Origin: Phaeobacter inhibens DSM 16374
GTDB lineage: Bacteria > Pseudomonadota > Alphaproteobacteria > Rhodobacterales > Rhodobacteraceae
Reading direction: 5' to 3'
Assembly: GCF_000473105.1 (NCBI RefSeq)
Contig: NZ_KI421498.1
Coordinates: 1,364,001-1,428,000, forward strand
Length of the DNA: 64,000 nt
In this document: positions 1 to 7,152 of the stretch, one piece after another
Layout: the number at the start of each line of letters is the position of its first letter
Numbering within the stretch: position 1 is the first letter of the stretch
The notes under the pieces: model-generated
Databases searched by the model: none
What the model was told of the DNA's origin: nothing
What the model saw: the letters and a program-made list of their open reading frames with translations, nothing else
Made by a program: the position numbers and the translations under genes

Positions 1-190
1 CGGCGCGGGCGCTCCCTCGCTAGAATCCGCAGGGTAAAAACTCGGATCTGTTGCGCAGCAGGCGCGCGCCGCCTTAGGCTCTAATCAGGAGAAACTTATA
101 TTTTACAAACGACTACGGCAGCGTTTTTGACCCAATGTTTCGCGTGCGAAACATTGGGTCAGCCCTGCTTACCGAAAAATCAGAGGGGCT
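1..190. other. Non-coding left edge of window
   Basis: No coding region could be supported in the first 190 bases. Downstream of the ABC-F gene, which ends at 191 on the minus strand, the stretch holds only the palindrome annotated at 129-160. The rest is an A+T-richer stretch around 85-115 with no recognisable RNA gene. Confidence 0.4.
129..160. repeat. 15-bp perfect inverted repeat after the ABC-F gene
   Basis: Bases 129-143 (GACCCAATGTTTCGC) are repeated perfectly inverted at 146-160, with only two bases between the arms. It lies just beyond the stop of the minus-strand ABC-F gene. A run of five T precedes it on the plus strand, so on the minus strand the stem is followed by A residues and not by the U-tract of a classical terminator. 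It could be a rho-independent-like barrier, a protein-binding palindrome or a REP-like unit. Confidence 0.55.
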
Positions 191-2002
191 TCAGCCTGCG
201 GATTTCTCTTCCAGCTCCAGCCATTCTTCCTCAGCGGCGGAGAGTTTCTCCTGCCGCTCCACCAGCGCATCGGTGGCCTTCTGGAACTTCACTGGCTCAC
301 GGGTGAACAGCTCCGGATCGGCCATCAGCTGCTGCAATTTGGCGATCTCCGCCTCCAGCCGCTCGATCTCTCCGGGCAGCGCTTCCAGCCGGTGTTTTTC
401 CTTAAAGCTCAGACCCTCCTTGGGCTGCGCTTCCTGTTTGGGTTTCGGCTTGGCGGCCTTGGCTTTCTCAGCCTTCTCTGCGGCACCTTCAACCGGGGCA
501 CGCTGGGCCAGATAGTCACTCCAGCCGCCAGCATAGGCCGTGGCCCCGCCGCCGCCTTCCATGGCGATGGTGGTGGTGGCAACGCGGTCCAGAAAATCCC
601 GGTCGTGACTCACCAGCAGAACCGTGCCATCGTAGCTGTCCAGGAGTTCCTGCAACAGATCCAGTGTTTCGACATCCAGATCATTGGTCGGTTCGTCCAG
701 CACCAGCAGGTTGCTCTGCCGCGCCATCAACCGCGCCAGCAGCAGACGCGCCTTCTCGCCCCCGGACAGGGACCGCACCGGCGCGCGGGCCTGCGCCTCG
801 TCGAACAGGAATTCCTTCAGATAGCCGACCACATGTTTCGGCTGCCCCCGGACCATCACCTGATCTGCCTTGCCGGAAATCCCCAGAAGCGGATCCGAGG
901 TCAGGTTTTCCCAGAGACTGGCATTGCCGTCCAGCTGGTCACGGGTCTGATCAAACAGCGCCAGCTCCAGATTGGTGCCCATCTGCACATGGCCCTCATC
1001 GGGCTGTTCCAGCCCCAGCAGCATCTTCAACAGCGTGGTCTTGCCTGCCCCATTCGGCCCGACAAAGGCAACGCGATCACCGCGCTGCACCTTGATTGAG
1101 AAGTCCCGCACAATCGCCTTATCGCCGTAGGATTTCATCAGCCCTTCGGCCTCAATCACCTTGCGGCCCGATTTCGGGCCTGCGTCCAGTGCCAGCTCAG
1201 CGGTACCCTGACGTTTGATCTGGCTGGACCGCTCAGATTTCAGATCCTGAAGCGCGCGCACCCGGCCCATATTGCGTTTGCGGCGGGCGGAAATCCCCTC
1301 CACCGCCCAGCGGCTTTCGGATTTGATCAGCCGGTTCAGCTTATGGCGCTGCTGATCCTCTTCCTCCCAGATCTTGTCGCGCCAGGCCTCAAAGGCATCA
1401 AACCCCTTTTCCTGACGGCGCACCTGCCCCCGGTCCACCCACAGCGTCGCGCGGGTCAGGGCCCGCAGGAACGCCCGGTCGTGCGAGATCAGCACAAAGG
1501 CGGCGCGGGTCGATTTCAGCTCATTCTCAAGCCAGGTGATCGCCTCGATATCCAGATGGTTGGTCGGCTCGTCCAACAGCATCAGATCCGGTGCCTCAGC
1601 CATCAGCTTGGCCAGCGCCGCGCGGCGTTTTTCCCCGCCGGAGGCCGTCGCCACAGGGCGGGCAGGGTCAAACTTCAGCCCCTCGCCTGCACGCTCCACC
1701 TTGTACATCTCGCCGGGATCCAGCTCGGATGCCGCAAAATCGCCCAGCGTGGCAAACCCGGTCATCTGCGGGTCCTGCTCCATATAGCCGACGGATTTAC
1801 CCGGCGGCACCACCAGTGAGCCTTTGTCGGCCTCGACCAGACCGGCCATCACCTTCATCAGGGTGGATTTGCCCGATCCGTTGCGCCCGACCAGCGCCAC
1901 CCGGTCGCCGGGTTGCACCACCAGATCAAGATCCGCGAACACCGGATCGCCCCCAAAGGTGAGGGAGATACCGGACATCTGTAAAAGAGGAATACGTGCC
2001 AT
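191..2002 (-). CDS. ABC-F family ATP-binding protein (Uup-like)
   Basis: Soluble twin-ATPase of the ABC-F family with no membrane segment. Such proteins act on ribosomes or, for Uup, in DNA and ribosome maintenance. Two nucleotide-binding domains are visible, with Walker A motifs GRNGSGKST near residue 40 and GPNGAGKTT near residue 318. Each has a signature (ASGGEKRR, LSGGEKAR) and Walker B followed by DEPTN. A charged inter-domain linker and a C-terminal helical, lysine- and glutamate-rich extension (about residues 520-603) resemble the Uup C-terminal coiled coil. The length of 603 residues is normal for the family. No transporter partner lies nearby. Assignment to Uup rather than EttA or another ABC-F class is inference. 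Confidence 0.85.
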   Translation of the reverse strand: MARIPLLQMSGISLTFGGDPVFADLDLVVQPGDRVALVGRNGSGKSTLMKVMAGLVEADKGSLVVPPGKSVGYMEQDPQMTGFATLGDFAASELDPGEMYKVERAGEGLKFDPARPVATASGGEKRRAALAKLMAEAPDLMLLDEPTNHLDIEAITWLENELKSTRAAFVLISHDRAFLRALTRATLWVDRGQVRRQEKGFDAFEAWRDKIWEEEDQQRHKLNRLIKSESRWAVEGISARRKRNMGRVRALQDLKSERSSQIKRQGTAELALDAGPKSGRKVIEAEGLMKSYGDKAIVRDFSIKVQRGDRVAFVGPNGAGKTTLLKMLLGLEQPDEGHVQMGTNLELALFDQTRDQLDGNASLWENLTSDPLLGISGKADQVMVRGQPKHVVGYLKEFLFDEAQARAPVRSLSGGEKARLLLARLMARQSNLLVLDEPTNDLDVETLDLLQELLDSYDGTVLLVSHDRDFLDRVATTTIAMEGGGGATAYAGGWSDYLAQRAPVEGAAEKAEKAKAAKPKPKQEAQPKEGLSFKEKHRLEALPGEIERLEAEIAKLQQLMADPELFTREPVKFQKATDALVERQEKLSAAEEEWLELEEKSAG

Positions 2003-2043
2003 AGGAGCCAGCTAAACCGGGGCGCGGGGCAGGTCAACGGCTG

Positions 2044-2868
2044 TCAGGCCCCATGACTGTCGAAGCCACCGGCAACAGCGCGCAACAGACGTTTGCGCGC
2101 GGCGGGAATGGCCGCGATCTCCACAGCGGTAAACAGATGCAGCGTGTCCAGATCGCGGTCGATCACCGCATGGTCGCTGACCCAGCCGCCCATCATCAGA
2201 TAAGTGCGCAGCAAGGGCGGCATCTGCTGCAACGCCTGTTTGCCGTCCACGCGAGGCAGATCCATCGCGGTCAGCTCCAGCACCTCTGCCGCACGCACTC
2301 CGACGCCCTGCCCCGGCGGGGCCTGATGACGCAGGCGCAGCAGGCCCAGTGCCTGAGAATAAGCCGCCGGATCAACCCCCTGAAAGGACGAGCAGCCAAA
2401 CAGCAGCTCCACCCGATGATCATCAACAAACGCAGTCAGCGCCCCCCACGCGAGCCGCAGGATATCCGCATCCTGCCAATCGGGGTGGATGCAAAACCGC
2501 CCCAGCTCCAGCAGCGGGTCAGTCCGGGACTGCAGCGGGGTCAGATCATAGCGCTGCGCTGCGTAGCTTACCCCGAGATGCGCACCATCCGGCAAGAGCA
2601 GCAACCGGCAGCAACAGACCAAGCGACCACTGGCCTGATCCTCCACCAGCAGATGCCGACAGCGCGTGTCCAGCGCCTCTGCATCCGGCCCTTGTCGTCC
2701 AAAACACAGGCCACGCAAGTGTTGTGCATGTTGCAGATCGGGATGGATAGATGCCCCCTCTGCCCCGTCGATAACGCGGACACGGTAGCGACCACGGCTC
2801 AGCACCGGTTCAGCCTCAGGCTCGGCACCGGCTGAGATCACGACTGGGCTCAAGACATCACGCAACAC
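2044..2868 (-). CDS. olsB: OlsB-like N-acyltransferase (ornithine lipid synthesis)
   Basis: GNAT-superfamily acyltransferase resembling L-ornithine N-alpha-acyltransferase, which transfers a 3-hydroxyacyl chain from acyl-ACP to ornithine in the first step of phosphorus-free ornithine lipid synthesis. Family hallmarks are the early 'RYRVRVI' strand, a conserved 'LRGLCFG' region, 'LELGRFCIHPDW' and 'LFGCSSFQG'. The reading frame is open from a GTG at 2895, but no ribosome site precedes it. A GTG at 2868 has GGAAG upstream and is preferred here; the exact start is uncertain. No OlsA partner is adjacent. Other hemolysin-type GNAT proteins are possible, so the gene symbol is tentative. Confidence 0.68.
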   Translation of the reverse strand: MLRDVLSPVVISAGAEPEAEPVLSRGRYRVRVIDGAEGASIHPDLQHAQHLRGLCFGRQGPDAEALDTRCRHLLVEDQASGRLVCCCRLLLLPDGAHLGVSYAAQRYDLTPLQSRTDPLLELGRFCIHPDWQDADILRLAWGALTAFVDDHRVELLFGCSSFQGVDPAAYSQALGLLRLRHQAPPGQGVGVRAAEVLELTAMDLPRVDGKQALQQMPPLLRTYLMMGGWVSDHAVIDRDLDTLHLFTAVEIAAIPAARKRLLRAVAGGFDSHGA

Positions 2869-2958
2869 AGATCTTCCACCAACCACAGACACCACGGGCT
2901 ATCGCGCCGCAAACAACTCGGGCCTGCCTACCATGGATCACATCTCAGCCAAATGACG

Positions 2959-2985
2959 AAAGCCACCCCGGATCGGGATGGCTTT
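2959..2985. terminator. Hairpin terminator between bamE and olsB
   Basis: A 12-bp stem (2959-2970 with 2974-2985) has a single A-C mismatch and a GAT loop. On the plus strand it is followed by a T-run (2983-2987), and on the minus strand by only three T. It sits between the bamE stop at 3024 and the olsB start, so it probably ends bamE transcription, perhaps inefficiently. Confidence 0.5.
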
Positions 2986-3023
2986 TTCAGAATGAGATAT
3001 GCAGGCCGATCAGGCCCGCCGCA

Positions 3024-3491
3024 TCATTCGATCAGACCACCGGGACCAAAGTTGCCGAGGCTGCCCAGAAGCTGGCGCAGGAATGTCTTGTCCTGCACGT
3101 TGGAGCTGGTCACGCGGCGCTGCAGGGGAATCACCCGGCCCTGCTCCAGACCGTAGCGTTCGATGCCTGTGACCACGCCCTGATCGTTGAAATTGATCGC
3201 CACCAATTCCCGTGAGACCGGCTTTGACGCCGATGGGCCGCGACGGCGCATCAGGGTAGAGACGTAGTAATATCCGCCATCGGTCAGCACGCCCTCTGCC
3301 GCCGGCACACCAACGGTTTCAGCCACGCTGTCCTTGGTATCAACGCCCACAACCACCTCGGAGAGCAGTTCCTCGCTGGGGACATATCCATGTTTGCGAT
3401 ACATCGCGCAGCCACTGACCGCGAGCCCCGCAACCAAGAGAACCGTGACCCTTGTCGCCGCCTTCAGCGACCTCATACATTTGGATGTCAT
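3024..3491 (-). CDS. bamE: Outer membrane assembly lipoprotein BamE (SmpA/OmlA)
   Basis: Small lipoprotein subunit of the Bam complex that inserts beta-barrel proteins into the outer membrane. From the ATG at 3491 it has a signal peptide (MTSKCMRSLKAATR plus a hydrophobic core) ending in the lipobox LAVSGC, then 'YRKHGYVPSEELL' and the BamE-type segment 'VGVDTKDSVAETVGVPA', followed by 'GYYYVSTLMRRR'. The frame extends upstream to 3578, but the signal peptide fixes the start near 3491, with AAGAGAG a few bases ahead. It is divergent from the yceD gene at 3579, a common alphaproteobacterial arrangement. The mature protein is about 134 residues, normal for the family. Confidence 0.9.
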   Translation of the reverse strand: MTSKCMRSLKAATRVTVLLVAGLAVSGCAMYRKHGYVPSEELLSEVVVGVDTKDSVAETVGVPAAEGVLTDGGYYYVSTLMRRRGPSASKPVSRELVAINFNDQGVVTGIERYGLEQGRVIPLQRRVTSSNVQDKTFLRQLLGSLGNFGPGGLIE

Positions 3492-3578
3492 GCTACTCTC
3501 TTGCCCCCCGGCTTGAATACGCCTTTGAACCGGATTACCTAAACCGAGCCTCCGGTTCAAGAAACGAAAGTCCCCCAA

Positions 3579-4124
3579 ATGTCTGAGAGCACCGCTTTTC
3601 GCGTCGCTGACCTACCCCAAAACCGCGCAACGACCTTTGAGCTGCGCCCTGAAGTCGATGTTCTGAAAGCTTTGGCGCAGGACCTTGGCATCGATGATCT
3701 GCGCAAACTGCGCTTTGCCGGAGAGATCCGTGCCCTGGGCAAACGCGACTGGGAACTGGTGGGTGATCTGGGGGCCACCGTGGTGCAGCCCTGCGTGGTG
3801 ACGCTGGATCCTGTCACCACCCGCATCGACCAGAAGGTGCGCCGCAGCTTCATCGCCGGGATGGTGCATCCCGACAGCGAGGAAGAGGTGGAAATGCCGG
3901 AAGATGACACCAGCGAACCACTTGGCAGCCATATCTCCCCGCAGGAGGTCATGGTGGAGGCGCTGGCACTGGCGCTGCCGCAATACCCCCGCAAAGACGG
4001 CGTCTCGCTGGGAGAATCGGTGCATGCCGAACCGGGTGTTGCCCCCATGCGGGACGAGGACACAAAGCCCTTTGCCGGACTGGCGGCCCTGCGCGATCAG
4101 CTTGACGGCGGCGGCGAAGACTGA
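3579..4124 (+). CDS. yceD: YceD/DUF177 family protein
   Basis: DUF177 (YceD) protein, 181 residues. The family is almost always encoded just upstream of rpmF, as here, and in plants and bacteria has been linked to 23S rRNA accumulation. Visible features are the 'VVQPCVVTLDPV' segment with the conserved cysteine and the acidic 'DPDSEEE'-like region ('HPDSEEEVEMPEDD'). There are no transmembrane segments. It is divergent from bamE with an 87-bp gap that must hold both promoters. The gap to rpmF is about 220 bp, longer than a tight operon, and a possible separate rpmF promoter lies within it. Confidence 0.85.
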   Translation: MSESTAFRVADLPQNRATTFELRPEVDVLKALAQDLGIDDLRKLRFAGEIRALGKRDWELVGDLGATVVQPCVVTLDPVTTRIDQKVRRSFIAGMVHPDSEEEVEMPEDDTSEPLGSHISPQEVMVEALALALPQYPRKDGVSLGESVHAEPGVAPMRDEDTKPFAGLAALRDQLDGGGED

Positions 4125-4183
4125 AAAGAGGACCACCAGACGATTCCGATTGGTGTTCCTGCGCTGACCGGCCAAAAAACCAC

Positions 4184-4211
4184 TTGCGCCAGCGTCAATT
4201 CGCAGTATTTT
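4184..4211 (+). promoter_or_regulatory. Possible sigma70 promoter for rpmF-plsX-fabH
   Basis: TTGCGC (4184-4189) and TATTTT (4206-4211) are separated by 16 bp and lie about 130 bp upstream of rpmF. The match is imperfect. It is offered because the 220-bp yceD-rpmF gap implies an independent start for the rpmF operon. Confidence 0.3.
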
Positions 4212-4343
4212 CGCGCGCTCATCGGAATTTTGGTTGGACATCGGCAAGGCTGCGGCCTAAACGCTCGGCAGACCGATCGAAACATTGAATGTGAAACGCG
4301 CCGCGGGGACAGCCCCAAGGCCCCAAGTGACAAAGGTTGAGAC

Positions 4344-4550
4344 ATGGCTGTCCAACAGAACAAAGTATCCAAGTCGCGTCGCAACAACCGCCGCGCGCAC
4401 GATGCACTGGTTGCTGCAAACCCGAACGAATGCGGCAATTGCGGCGAACTGAAGCGCCCGCACCACGTTTGCCCCTCCTGCGGCCACTACGACGAGAAAG
4501 AAATCGTCGCAGCCGCTGACGAGATCGACATGGACGAAGACGCGGCCTAA
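4344..4550 (+). CDS. rpmF: 50S ribosomal protein L32
   Basis: Ribosomal protein L32, 68 residues, a component of the large subunit. The N-terminus [19 protein letters not shown] is diagnostic. A zinc-ribbon pattern CGNC...CPSC is intact at about residues 30-46, so this is the zinc-binding (C+) form. The acidic C-terminal tail ([10 protein letters not shown]) is typical of alphaproteobacteria. It is followed 39 bp later by plsX, the widely conserved rpmF-plsX-fabH order linking ribosome and lipid synthesis. Confidence 0.98.
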   Translation: MAVQQNKVSKSRRNNRRAHDALVAANPNECGNCGELKRPHHVCPSCGHYDEKEIVAAADEIDMDEDAA

Positions 4551-4589
4551 GCCGCGTCTGACCCAGACTTATGTCAGGCAGGCCTTTTC

Positions 4590-5714
4590 ATGGCGGGTAA
4601 ACCCGATCAGATGCAGAAGAATGCCGGCCGCATAGTCATTTCGGTTGACGCCATGGGCGGAGATGCCGGCCCCGCAGTTGTGGTGGCCGGCATTGCCATG
4701 TCCGCCGACAAGAACCCCGATCTGGGGTTCATTCTGCATGGTCCCGAAGATCAGCTGAAACCGCTGGTCGCAAAGAAACGCATCCTTAACGGACGCGTGG
4801 AATTTCGCGACGCGCAGGATGTGGTCACCATGGAGGACAAGCCCTCCCAGGTGATGCGCAACGGCAAGGGCACCTCCATGTGGTCGGCCCTGGAATCGGT
4901 CAAACAGGGCGAAGCCGCCGGCGCCGTGTCCTGCGGCAACACCGGCGCGCTGATGGCGCTGTCGATGCTGCGCCTGCGCAAGCTGCCCGGCGTGAACCGT
5001 CCGGCCATTGCGATTCTCTGGCCCTCACGCAATCCGCAGGGGTTCAACGTGATGCTGGACGTCGGCGCCGATGTCCGCGCCGATGCGCAGGATCTGTTGC
5101 AATACGCCTTGATGGGCACTTCTTATGTGCGCAATTCGATGGATATCCCCCGCCCCCGCGTCGGTCTGCTGAATGTCGGCACCGAAGAGCACAAGGGCCA
5201 TGCCGATCTGAAAGAGGCCTATGGGCTGATCTCGGATCATTCCGAAAACGGCAGCTTTGATTTCGTCGGTTTCGTTGAAGGCAGCGATATCCCCGGCGAT
5301 ACCGCCGATGTGATTGTCACCGACGGGTTCACCGGCAATGTGGCGATCAAGACTGGCGAAGGCACCGCCAGCCTGATGCGCGTCGCGCTGCGTGAGGCGT
5401 TTGAATATTCCTTCCTGTCCAAGATTGCCGCACTGCTGGCGATGACCTCGCTGAAGCGGCTCTCCAAACGGCTGGATCCGCGCCGGGTCAATGGTGGCGT
5501 GTTCCTTGGTCTGAATGGCACCGTGGTGAAATCCCACGGCGGCGCGGATGCCACCGGAGTCTCGGCGGCGGTCAAACTGGCCTTCCGTCTTGCCCAGCAG
5601 GGGTTTGCAGAAAAACTGGCGGCACGGGTTGCATCCTCTGTGGCGCTTACCCAAGATAAACCAGCGCAAATGGACGAGACCCCAACCGACCAGGCGCCCA
5701 CCAAAAAAGACTAA
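4590..5714 (+). CDS. plsX: Phosphate acyltransferase PlsX
   Basis: Acyl-ACP:phosphate acyltransferase, a soluble membrane-associated enzyme that makes acyl-phosphate for PlsY in phosphatidic acid synthesis. Hallmarks are 'VISVDAMGGDAGP' near residue 17, 'AVSCGNTGALMA', 'GFVEGSDI' and 'DVIVTDGFTGNVAIKT'. Its 374 residues are slightly longer than usual because of a short basic N-terminal extension and a hydrophilic C-terminal tail. It precedes fabH by 15 bp, so the two are almost certainly cotranscribed. Confidence 0.96.
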   Translation: MAGKPDQMQKNAGRIVISVDAMGGDAGPAVVVAGIAMSADKNPDLGFILHGPEDQLKPLVAKKRILNGRVEFRDAQDVVTMEDKPSQVMRNGKGTSMWSALESVKQGEAAGAVSCGNTGALMALSMLRLRKLPGVNRPAIAILWPSRNPQGFNVMLDVGADVRADAQDLLQYALMGTSYVRNSMDIPRPRVGLLNVGTEEHKGHADLKEAYGLISDHSENGSFDFVGFVEGSDIPGDTADVIVTDGFTGNVAIKTGEGTASLMRVALREAFEYSFLSKIAALLAMTSLKRLSKRLDPRRVNGGVFLGLNGTVVKSHGGADATGVSAAVKLAFRLAQQGFAEKLAARVASSVALTQDKPAQMDETPTDQAPTKKD

Positions 5715-5729
5715 AAGGCAGGCCATAGA

Positions 5730-6701
5730 ATGACGCGACGCGCAGTAATTGTCGGGACCGGGCATTATCTCCCTGAACGCGTGGTCGAAAACGCGGAATT
5801 CGAAGCCACGCTAGACACCACAGACGAATGGATTCGCAGCCGCTCCGGGATTGAGCGCCGCCATTTCGCCGCCGAGGGTGAGACCACCTCCATGATGGCC
5901 ACCAAGGCCGCGCAAAATGCGCTCGCCGATGCGGGTATGACCGCCGAGGATATCGACGCCATCGTGGTGGCCACCTCTACCGCCGATCTCACCTTTCCCT
6001 CTGCTGCCACCATGGTGCAGGCCCAGCTGGGCATGACCCGCGGCTTTGCCTTTGATGTGCAGGCGGTCTGCGCCGGGTTTGTCTACGCGCTGAGCAATGC
6101 CAATGCGCTGGTCGCCTCCGGTCAGGCCAGCAAGGTGCTGGTGATCGGGGCCGAGACCTTCAGCAGGATCATGGACTGGACCGACCGCTCCACCTGCGTG
6201 CTGTTTGGCGACGGGGCCGGTGCCCTGGTGCTGGAAGCGCAGGACAGCGCGGGCACCAGCGATGATCGTGGCATTCTGGCAACCGATCTGAATTCGGACG
6301 GGCGCTACAAAGATCTGCTTTATGTGGACGGAGGTGTGTCGACCCAGAACACCGGCCATCTGCGGATGCAGGGCAATCAGGTGTTCCGCCATGCCGTCGA
6401 AAAACTGGCCTCTACCGCCCATACCGCGCTGGAACGTGCCGGCCTTGGCGCGAGTGACGTGGACTGGATCGTGCCGCATCAGGCCAATATCCGCATCATT
6501 CAGGGCACCGCCAAGAAGATGGGGCTGCCGATGGAGAAGGTCGTGGTGACCGTGCAGGATCACGGCAATACCTCCGCCGCATCGATCCCGCTGGCGCTTT
6601 CTGTGGGCAAAGCCCGTGGTCAGATCAAACAGGGCGATCTGGTGGTCACCGAGGCGATTGGTGGCGGTTTGGCCTGGGGATCGGTGGTGCTGCGCTGGTA
6701 A
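5730..6701 (+). CDS. fabH: Beta-ketoacyl-ACP synthase III
   Basis: KAS III condenses acetyl-CoA with malonyl-ACP to start fatty acid synthesis. The Cys-His-Asn triad is visible: cysteine in 'AVCAGFVYAL' near residue 113, histidine in 'IVPHQANIRI' and asparagine in 'HGNTSAASIP'. The glycine-rich C-terminus 'AIGGGLAWGSVVLRW' is typical, and 323 residues is standard. It lies immediately downstream of plsX and upstream of ihfA, as in many alphaproteobacteria. Confidence 0.97.
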   Translation: MTRRAVIVGTGHYLPERVVENAEFEATLDTTDEWIRSRSGIERRHFAAEGETTSMMATKAAQNALADAGMTAEDIDAIVVATSTADLTFPSAATMVQAQLGMTRGFAFDVQAVCAGFVYALSNANALVASGQASKVLVIGAETFSRIMDWTDRSTCVLFGDGAGALVLEAQDSAGTSDDRGILATDLNSDGRYKDLLYVDGGVSTQNTGHLRMQGNQVFRHAVEKLASTAHTALERAGLGASDVDWIVPHQANIRIIQGTAKKMGLPMEKVVVTVQDHGNTSAASIPLALSVGKARGQIKQGDLVVTEAIGGGLAWGSVVLRW

Positions 6702-6768
6702 GCGGCAAGGCATCGCTCAGAAGGTGTACGATTTTACCGGTCGAACTCCCCGATGCAATTCATTGATA

Positions 6769-6798
6769 TTGACAGGGAAATTCCCCCCGCCCTATGCT
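6769..6798 (+). promoter_or_regulatory. Sigma70-type promoter of ihfA
   Basis: A perfect -35 TTGACA (6769-6774) is followed after 18 bp by TATGCT (6793-6798). Transcription would start near 6805, about 15 bp before the ihfA ATG at 6821. The tight placement supports both the promoter and the choice of the downstream ATG over the one at 6794. Confidence 0.65.
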
Positions 6799-6820
6799 TC
6801 GACAAACAGCGGGGATAGTC

Positions 6821-7123
6821 ATGGGCGAAAAAACACTAACACGAATGGATTTGAGTGAAGCGGTCTTCCGCGAGGTTGGCCTGTCGCGCAACGAAAGCGC
6901 GCAGCTGGTGGAAAGCCTGCTTCAGCATATGTCTGACGCCCTGGTCCGTGGGGAACAGGTCAAAATTTCTTCCTTCGGGACGTTCAGCGTGCGCGATAAA
7001 TCCGCCCGCGTGGGGCGAAACCCGAAGACTGGCGAAGAGGTGCCCATTCAGCCTCGTCGCGTTTTGACCTTTCGACCATCGCATTTGATGAAGGACCGGG
7101 TGGCAGACGGGAACCGTAAATAA
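6821..7123 (+). CDS. ihfA: Integration host factor subunit alpha
   Basis: DNA-bending nucleoid protein, the IHF alpha subunit of the HU/IHF family, which partners with IhfB. The protein starts [16 protein letters not shown] and has 100 residues, the normal length. The DNA-intercalating beta-arm is seen in '[15 protein letters not shown]' with the key proline after GEEV, and '[13 protein letters not shown]' is typical of the alpha subunit. An in-frame ATG at 6794 overlaps the proposed promoter -10 and is unlikely to be used. A MerR-type gene follows after 29 bp, a conserved alphaproteobacterial pair. Confidence 0.95.
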   Translation: MGEKTLTRMDLSEAVFREVGLSRNESAQLVESLLQHMSDALVRGEQVKISSFGTFSVRDKSARVGRNPKTGEEVPIQPRRVLTFRPSHLMKDRVADGNRK

Positions 7124-7152
7124 CGGTCAGTAACCACGGGACACACCACGCG

